A stretch of 35,422 bases of DNA from Bacillota bacterium (lineage in GTDB: Bacteria; Bacillota; Clostridia; Acetivibrionales; DTU013), in NCBI GenBank assembly GCA_023439545.1, contig JAEXNT010000003.1:1-35422 (forward strand), written 5' to 3'. Below the pieces are notes generated by a model that saw only the letters and a list, made by a program, of their open reading frames with translations, was not told the origin of the DNA and did no database searches. The position numbers were made by a program, and so were the translations under genes. Shown here piece by piece: positions 30,814 through 35,422 of this stretch; position 1 is the stretch's first letter, and each line of letters begins with the position of its first letter.

Positions 30814-31329
30814 ATGTTTTATCAGGAGAAAAAAACAATTGCGTCGATTATATCCGGGTTTTTGGTGCTGGCGGCCTACAGTATCTATGGCATTTCGAAG
30901 TATCAGCAGGCCGGTCCGAATCTGCTGAATGATTTGAAGTTCTGGGCGGCTGCAATGCTGATTGCCATCGTCGGAGGAATCGTTGTTACAATTCTGTTTC
31001 AGATTGCTCTTCACATTATTCTTGCCGCAGCGAACGAGGTGACCAAAGAGGTGTCAAATAAAACAAAACGCCCGGCGGCCGTCGATGCCTGTGAAGAACT
31101 TGAAATGGAAAATGTTGAGGATGAGATGGATAAGCTGATTGCGCTCAAAGCAATGAGAAATGCATCTGTTGTGGTTGGAATCGGATTTATTGCTTCTCTT
31201 GTGTCATTATATGTGGAAAAGCCGCCGGCCATCATGCTGAATATTATTTTCATATCGTTTATCCTGGGATCGCTTTTTGAGGGCTTTTCACAGTTGTATT
31301 TTTACAGGAAGGGGATTGCAAATGGCTAA
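30814..31329 (+). CDS. Small membrane protein, module B
   Basis: About 171 residues. Four hydrophobic segments (ASIISGFLVLAAYSIYGI, FWAAAMLIAIVGGIVVTILF, NASVVVGIGFIASLVSLYV, IMLNIIFISFILGSLF). A central charged loop (about residues 75-115) carries ELEMENVEDEMDKLIALKAMRN. Paralogue of the protein at 28110. ATG 30814 has AAAGGAG 7 bases before it; the TTG at 30796 is not the start. The stop codon TAA lies just inside the next gene (XRE). First gene of a four-gene operon. Confidence 0.78.
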   Translation: MFYQEKKTIASIISGFLVLAAYSIYGISKYQQAGPNLLNDLKFWAAAMLIAIVGGIVVTILFQIALHIILAAANEVTKEVSNKTKRPAAVDACEELEMENVEDEMDKLIALKAMRNASVVVGIGFIASLVSLYVEKPPAIMLNIIFISFILGSLFEGFSQLYFYRKGIANG

Positions 31330-31570
31330 GCTTGTGATTTCAAACAATATCAGGAAATTGCGTTTCTTTCATAATGAAATGACTCAGCAGGAACTGGCGA
31401 AAAAAACCGGTGTTACAAGGCAGACGATTGTGGCAATTGAGAACGGGAAGTATTCTCCAACCCTGGAACTCGCATTCCGTATTGCCGATGTGTTTGAAAC
31501 GAAGCTCGAAGAGGTGTTTTCTCATGAAGGGTTAGACGATGGGAACAAAAAGGAGGATGATTCAAAATGA
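31322..31570 (+). CDS. XRE-family regulator, module B
   Basis: About 82 residues: ISNNIRKLRFFHNEMTQQELAKKTGVTRQTIVAIENGKYSPTLELAFRIADVFE, with recognition helix VTRQTIVAIENG. Nearly the same as the regulator of module A. The ATG at 31322 overlaps the stop of the membrane-protein gene by 8 bases; GGAAGGGG lies upstream. The stop TGA overlaps the start of the DUF4386 gene (ATGA). Confidence 0.93.
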   Translation: MAKLVISNNIRKLRFFHNEMTQQELAKKTGVTRQTIVAIENGKYSPTLELAFRIADVFETKLEEVFSHEGLDDGNKKEDDSK

Positions 31571-32301
31571 CGGATACGCTGACAGGAAAAGAAAACAGAT
31601 ATCAAACGAAAAAAAACGCCCGGCTGGCGGGCCTCCTATTCCTTTCGATGGTTGTATTCGGATTGTTTTCGGAAATTTTTTTCCGTCAAAGGCTTATCGT
31701 ACCAAATGACATTGATTTGACAGCAGCGAATATTCTATCGAATGACTTTTCGTACCGGATAGGTATAACAAGTGATATTCTCATGGCTATCAGTTATCTG
31801 CTTACTGCCTTGATATTATTCAGACTGCTTTCTCCCGTGGATTGGAATATGGCTGCAACAATGGTGGTTTTTGCATCTGCCGGCTGTGTATTGCTTCTAT
31901 TTAATGTAATTAACGAGATTGCGCCGCTATACATATTAAGCGGAAATGATTATCTGAACACGTTTACTTCCAGCCAGCGGCGATCTCTGGCAATGTTGTT
32001 TTATAATCTGTACGGACATGGATATATCATCGGTCAAATATTCTTTTCTCTTTGGGTACTTCCTCTCGGAATTTTGATTTGTAAGTCGGGATTTGTTCCG
32101 AAAGTGTTCGGAGCGTTGTTTATCATCGAAACCATACTTGGATTGACAGCGACCCTGGAACATTTTGCGGTCCCGAATGCAACGGTGGAGACCATTCTGC
32201 TGCTGCCCGGAGTAATAGCGGAATTATCCTTTATGTTCTGGCTGCTGCTTCGGGGTGTTAAGGAAGTGAAATCCTTGGAACAAAGCAGGGTTCACGTTTG
32301 A
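31567..32301 (+). CDS. DUF4386 membrane protein, module B
   Basis: 244 residues, about six hydrophobic segments: ARLAGLLFLSMVVFGLFSEIFF, ILMAISYLLTALILFRLL, MVVFASAGCVLLLFNVI, YIIGQIFFSLWVLPLGILICKSGFVPKVFGALFIIE, LLPGVIAELSFMFWLLLRG. The block GQIFFSLWVLPLGILICKSGFVPK corresponds to LEVFWGLWLLPLGLLVHRSGLFPK of the paralogue at 26589. Family function unknown. ATGA overlap with XRE, and AGGAGG 10 bases upstream, show translation coupling. Confidence 0.88.
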   Translation: MTDTLTGKENRYQTKKNARLAGLLFLSMVVFGLFSEIFFRQRLIVPNDIDLTAANILSNDFSYRIGITSDILMAISYLLTALILFRLLSPVDWNMAATMVVFASAGCVLLLFNVINEIAPLYILSGNDYLNTFTSSQRRSLAMLFYNLYGHGYIIGQIFFSLWVLPLGILICKSGFVPKVFGALFIIETILGLTATLEHFAVPNATVETILLLPGVIAELSFMFWLLLRGVKEVKSLEQSRVHV

Positions 32302-32378
32302 GACGATAACGTATATCGGTAATGCGACAAAAGGAAAGTGTATGGAAAGAGAAAACAAGTAAAGGAGCGACGGGGTAA

Positions 32379-33071
32379 ATGAAGGCAGAGGTGGGCTTTG
32401 GGGGATTTGCCGAATACGTTGCCGTTCCGGAAAGCGTATTGACCTTGAAGCCGGCGGGTGTGACGTTCGAAGCGGCTGCCGCAGTTCCAATGGCGGCGGT
32501 TACAGCCCTGCAGGCACTTAGGGACAAAGGTGGGATACAGGCGGGACAAAAAGTGTTGATTTGCGGAGCAGGAGGCGGTGTGGGGACATTTGCAGCTCAG
32601 CTTGCCAAATACTTTGGAGCGGAAATCACTGCTGTTTGTGGGGAGAAAAACGAAGAGATCCTTCAATCTCTTGGTGCAGACTATGTTATAAATTATATGA
32701 AAAATGACTTTACCAAAGGCAGTAAGCGTTATGATCTCATTCTGGCCATAAATGGAAGCCATTCCCTATCTGCATACAAGCGCCTGCTAACACCAAAGGG
32801 CATATGTGTTATGGTCGGGGGCGGCTTGTCGCAGGTTGTGAAATCCATGCTGTTTGGAGCATTTATGTCCATTGGCGGCAGAAAGATGCGCACCCTGGCA
32901 GCAAAGCAGGATAGAAAGGATTTGGCTTTTATCATTCAGCTTGTTGAAGACGGTAAAGTGAAACCGGTGATTGACAGGCGTTATTCGCTTCAGGAAACCG
33001 CTGATGCCGTGCGATATCTCAGCGGAGGCCACGCAATGGGGAAAGTCGTCATATCCGTTAACGGCGCTTAA
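32379..33071 (+). CDS. N-terminally truncated MDR (quinone-oxidoreductase type) dehydrogenase
   Basis: 230 residues; complete members have about 320-340. The sequence begins at the end of the catalytic domain (GFGGFAEYVAVPESVLTLKP), so the first about 95 residues are missing, including the substrate/GroES-like fold. The nucleotide-binding domain is intact: AAVPMAAVTALQAL, then VLICGAGGGVGTFAAQLAKYFGAEI (Rossmann G-x-G-G-x-G) and LGADYVINY, and the C-terminus GKVVISVNG. The ATG at 32379 has GGGG 4 bases and AAAGGAG 12 bases before it. It is 77 bases behind the DUF4386 gene. I think it is a remnant, though a short NADPH-binding product could be made. Confidence 0.78.
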   Translation: MKAEVGFGGFAEYVAVPESVLTLKPAGVTFEAAAAVPMAAVTALQALRDKGGIQAGQKVLICGAGGGVGTFAAQLAKYFGAEITAVCGEKNEEILQSLGADYVINYMKNDFTKGSKRYDLILAINGSHSLSAYKRLLTPKGICVMVGGGLSQVVKSMLFGAFMSIGGRKMRTLAAKQDRKDLAFIIQLVEDGKVKPVIDRRYSLQETADAVRYLSGGHAMGKVVISVNGA

Positions 33072-33147
33072 TCCGTCCTCCGCTCCGGTTGCATTACCGG
33101 CTTACCTTATCCTATCTAATTATTTGCAGTATATTTGATGCGGTTCG

Positions 33148-34329
33148 CTATGAGGCGTCGGCGTTGTCCACGACGATTACGCCACCGTGCACCACCATTC
33201 TCAATGATAACTGCGGGTTCTCAGCAAGAGGGTCGCCAAAGACCACCAGAAGGTCCGCGATCTTACCCGCCTCTACTGTACCCAATGTATCGCCCAGCCC
33301 GCAGACTTCTGCGGCGTTTTTTGTGGCGGCGATTAGAATATCCATCGGCTTAAGGCCGGCCTGTCTCATCAATTTGACTTCCGCATCGGGGAAGTATTCA
33401 AAACTGCTCGTGTATCCGGCGAAATCCGTGCCCAGCGCTATCTTTCCTCCAGCCTTGTAAAAGGTGGAAAGGTTTTGTATCGCTACATCTTTCCAGTCCA
33501 GGTTGTAATCCCGACTCACATAGCTCCAAAGCTCCAGAGTTGGTTCCCAGTATATCCCTTTCTGTACGATCCGTTCGACTGTTTCCGGGCTGATGGGTTC
33601 CACAACCATGTGCGCTATATCATCCACCCCCGCATCGATAGCCATTTTGAGATTGCGCTCATGGCTGATATGCACCGATACCTTGCAACCTTTCTTGTGG
33701 GCCGAATCCACTATGGCCTTTACCTCTTCGTATGTCGGCAGTGACCACGTTTGTCCCTGCAGGTCGTCCTCGATTGAAAATTTGACTATGTTCACGCCCT
33801 TGTTGATATATTGGCTTACCTTTTTGCCAGCCGAGTCGGAGGAGGTGAAGAAGTCCTGGCCGTAGCCACCCTCCGGAGCGAGAATAGGCGTCGCCGAGAC
33901 TACTCTCGAATGCGCCGGATCCTTATTAAGGCTGTCTCTTTTGGCCAGGAAGTTGCTGTTTGACAGCGCCAGGGGTGATTCGTCGCGGACCGTCGTGACT
34001 CCACACTTGAGCCAATTTTCAAGGTTTTTTTCGTCGTACGCCTGGTGCACATGTGCGTTTATAAACCCTGGCATAACCGAAGCGCCCTTCAGGTCTATCA
34101 TCTCCACACCCTCGGGTATGGCTATGGAATCGTTGGCTCCCACTTCGGAAATGATACCGCCTTTGATGGCGATGGTTGCTTGTTCCACTGGCGGTGCGCC
34201 CGTGCCGTCAATCACCCGGCAATTGGTTAGGTAGATGGTTCCACTTCCACCTTTTGCGTTTTGGGCAGAACAACCCGAGCGCAAAATCAGAACAAGGATA
34301 AAAATTATCAGGAGTTTTGACCTCAACAT
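33148..34329 (-). CDS. Amidohydrolase-family lipoprotein (imidazolonepropionase-like)
   Basis: About 393 residues. Lipoprotein signal with LRSGC near residue 20. Metal ligands of the amidohydrolase fold: VMPGFINAHVHQAY (HxH), NIVKFSIED (candidate carboxylated Lys), CKVSVHISHE, IAHMVVEP and ALGTDFAG (Asp). The C-terminal part returns to the beta-sandwich (LGTVEAGKIADLLVVFGDPL). Such proteins cleave cyclic amides or dipeptides (Xaa-Pro or imidazolonepropionate relatives); here it would act outside the membrane. ATG 34329 has AAGGAGA before it. A short palindrome pair lies upstream at 34368-34398. Convergent with the MDR gene. Confidence 0.9.
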   Translation of the reverse strand: MLRSKLLIIFILVLILRSGCSAQNAKGGSGTIYLTNCRVIDGTGAPPVEQATIAIKGGIISEVGANDSIAIPEGVEMIDLKGASVMPGFINAHVHQAYDEKNLENWLKCGVTTVRDESPLALSNSNFLAKRDSLNKDPAHSRVVSATPILAPEGGYGQDFFTSSDSAGKKVSQYINKGVNIVKFSIEDDLQGQTWSLPTYEEVKAIVDSAHKKGCKVSVHISHERNLKMAIDAGVDDIAHMVVEPISPETVERIVQKGIYWEPTLELWSYVSRDYNLDWKDVAIQNLSTFYKAGGKIALGTDFAGYTSSFEYFPDAEVKLMRQAGLKPMDILIAATKNAAEVCGLGDTLGTVEAGKIADLLVVFGDPLAENPQLSLRMVVHGGVIVVDNADAS

Positions 34330-34367
34330 TCTCCTTCTCTCCCTTTTGCAACTCACAGATTACTATA

Positions 34368-34398
34368 TATTAACATTAATATTATACATGTGTTAATA
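34368..34398 (-). promoter_or_regulatory. Inverted repeat upstream of the amidohydrolase gene
   Basis: TATTAACA (34368-34375) and TGTTAATA (34391-34398) form a perfect 8-bp inverted repeat with a 15-base spacer, 39 bases before the start. A possible operator. Confidence 0.4.
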
Positions 34399-34511
34399 CA
34401 TAGCATCAATACTGATAGGAAAATTATCAAATGGTCTGAGAATAGTTTATAAAATGGCTTGTATCTTGCCAAAAAAACAGGTACATAAACCCCATTTTAA
34501 AGCATAAAACA

Positions 34512-34640
34512 AGCGGGCCTCCATTCCGGGAAACCCGCTATTTTAAACTGGTCGGAGTGACGTTATAGGATTTTTTGAAGAAACCCAATAAATTCAAAGG
34601 GTTGATGGCGGACAAAAAGCAGTATTTACTTAATATCGCA
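34512..34640 (-). repeat. tRNA-tail repeat, copy 8, long form with terminator
   Basis: Hairpin AGCGGG..TCC / GGAA..CCCGCT (34512-34540) is followed by TGGTCGGAGTGACGTTATAGG (34549 on) and about 65 bases similar to 26523-26585. It lies about 126 bases after the stop of the hypothetical gene at 34766. It is the best preserved of the long copies. Confidence 0.75.
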
Positions 34641-34712
34641 TCTATCGCATCTAAATATATTGTTGAGAGAGCAAACATGAAGGGGGAAAAGTATCGGAAA
34701 ATAAGCCCTTGA
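34605..34712 (+). CDS. Possible 35-residue peptide gene within the long repeat
   Basis: An ATG at 34605 opens a frame beginning MADKKQYLLNIASIASKY and ending at TGA 34712. AAAGGG lies 6 bases upstream. The same frame can be extended upstream to a stop at about 34565 (FLKKPNKFKGL). Similar codons occur in the repeat copies at 26513 (FMEKPGKIS) and 28860 (PGKINGL). No promoter is seen; it could be a relic of the C-terminal or N-terminal part of a real protein. Confidence 0.25.
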   Translation: MADKKQYLLNIASIASKYIVERANMKGEKYRKISP

Positions 34713-34765
34713 AAAGTTAAAGTCCCAGAGGAATATATCTTCAAGGACTTTAACAATTAGTTAGT

Positions 34766-35125
34766 CTACTTTCTCTTATTGTCCAATTTGTTTTCTCTGA
34801 TTTGCTTAATTTCTTCTGAAAAGTGCTTCGCTACAAAACCAGACTTAAGAACTTTAGCTGCTGTTTCGATGTAAGTCTTTTTTACATCTAATAAATCGGG
34901 CTTATTTTGCAATGATTCTAGAGCCACCGTAAAGCCCTTTATGAATTCTTCTTCAACTTTTATTGGTGTACTGCCTACACTGAAAGAAGTAATATCTGTT
35001 AAAATTGCTGAAGTCAATGCAGAAACCTCTTTTGGCAGGTGAACCTTTTCCAATAGAAATTTTTTAAAGGATTCATGGTTAATAAACTCACATATTGTTT
35101 TACCATCTTCGTTGTAAGTAATCAT
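34766..35125 (-). CDS. Hypothetical 119-residue protein
   Basis: No domain recognised. Mostly helical and charged (SFKKFLLEKVHLPKEVSALT, EEEFIKGFTVALESLQ, KKTYIETAAKVLKSGFVAKHFSEEIKQIREN), no signal peptide or membrane segment. ATG 35125 has AAGGTGG 6 bases before it. The gene is single and AT-rich, next to a tRNA tail on one side and the IS-like end on the other, so probably acquired. Confidence 0.7.
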   Translation of the reverse strand: MITYNEDGKTICEFINHESFKKFLLEKVHLPKEVSALTSAILTDITSFSVGSTPIKVEEEFIKGFTVALESLQNKPDLLDVKKTYIETAAKVLKSGFVAKHFSEEIKQIRENKLDNKRK

Positions 35126-35305
35126 ATTCTTCCACCTTTCTGTAAGTCTTTACTTGAGCTTGGCACAATAATGCAATACAAGACAAGTTACAAACGGTTC
35201 TATCAAGTTCTATTGCAATCAATAGTAAAATATTAATTCCAAGTCGTAACCTTTTTTTTGCGTGACCGAATGTAATTACTCCTTTCGATAAATCATCTTG
35301 TTAAC

Positions 35306-35422
35306 GCCGGAATATAATTGATCATGTCCGCCGGGAGATAATTGACGAATTGTGCCGGAATAAAATTGACCACCCTCCCACAATCGGCTACCCTTAAGTT
35401 GACTAGACTTTAGGAGGTGGCC
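35306..35422 (+). mobile_element. Left end of an IS21-like element with three iterated repeats
   Basis: GCCGGAATATAATTGATC (35306), GCCGGGAGATAATTGACG (35330) and GCCGGAATAAAATTGACC (35354) are three 18-bp direct repeats exactly 24 bp apart. Tandem terminal repeats of this kind, 20-25 bp apart, followed by an istA gene, mark IS21-family ends. The window ends with TTAGGAGGTGGCC, a strong ribosome binding site whose gene starts just outside. The family name is inference; the repeats and the site are seen. Confidence 0.6.

Noticed and set aside
27878..31570. XRE and small membrane proteins as toxin-antitoxin pairs
   Set aside because: The membrane proteins have about 150-170 residues and four segments, unlike small membrane toxins, and the order varies; I kept them as regulator/membrane modules.
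34538..34756. A 72-codon minus-strand open frame
   Set aside because: It covers the repeat element and runs into its terminator; no ribosome binding site.

Overview
The window looks like a chromosomal segment of a Gram-positive anaerobe of the class Clostridia. The signs are strong AGGAGG-type ribosome binding sites, a T-box leader, SipW-type signal peptides, a clostridial-type phosphoglycerate kinase and a short alanyl-tRNA synthetase paralogue with a T-box. I cannot name the species. Most genes lie on the minus strand. No CRISPR array, rRNA or intact transposase is visible. Both window edges carry short iterated repeats like those at the ends of IS21-type elements.

Layout. 0-2.1 kb: a His-rich CDF metal exporter behind a strong promoter with an ArsR-like palindrome, then a decayed sugar ABC-transporter binding protein. 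2.1-4.5 kb: an intact tRNA-Thr(TGT) with displaced copies of its 3' half downstream; the copies bracket a GNAT acetyltransferase and a GrpB-family protein. 4.6-7.8 kb: an operon with a NarL/DegS-type sensor kinase, a collapsed 41-codon response regulator and two exported proteins with SipW-type signal peptides. 8-13.8 kb: a minus-strand run of a TIM-barrel protein, a HAD phosphatase, topoisomerase III (topB), a DUF2161 PD-(D/E)XK-like protein and a DUF116 metal-site protein. 13.9-17.05 kb: a fused remnant of a uronate pathway, a flavodoxin-like reductase and the T-box-controlled short AlaRS. 17.2-18.6 kb: a membrane-anchored lipase.

18.6-35 kb is a mosaic of small transcription units: sigma/anti-sigma, pgk, AraC-amidase, a DUF559-like protein, three membrane-protein/XRE-regulator modules with flavodoxin and DUF4386 partners, a CAP-domain lipoprotein, an N-terminally truncated MDR dehydrogenase, an amidohydrolase lipoprotein and a hypothetical protein. 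Gene fragments of pgk, the lipase and the DUF559-like gene are scattered and joined to one another.

The most striking pattern is architectural. In two separate regions (2.1-4.5 kb with tRNA-Thr sequence, 18.6-34.6 kb with another tRNA acceptor end resembling tRNA-Pro) most minus-strand transcription units are followed by a copy of a tRNA 3' end, usually with a rho-independent terminator-like hairpin right behind it. This looks like repeated insertion of small gene cassettes at tRNA 3' ends, with no integrase left in view. The seen facts are the repeats, their orientation and their position relative to genes; the cassette mechanism is inference.
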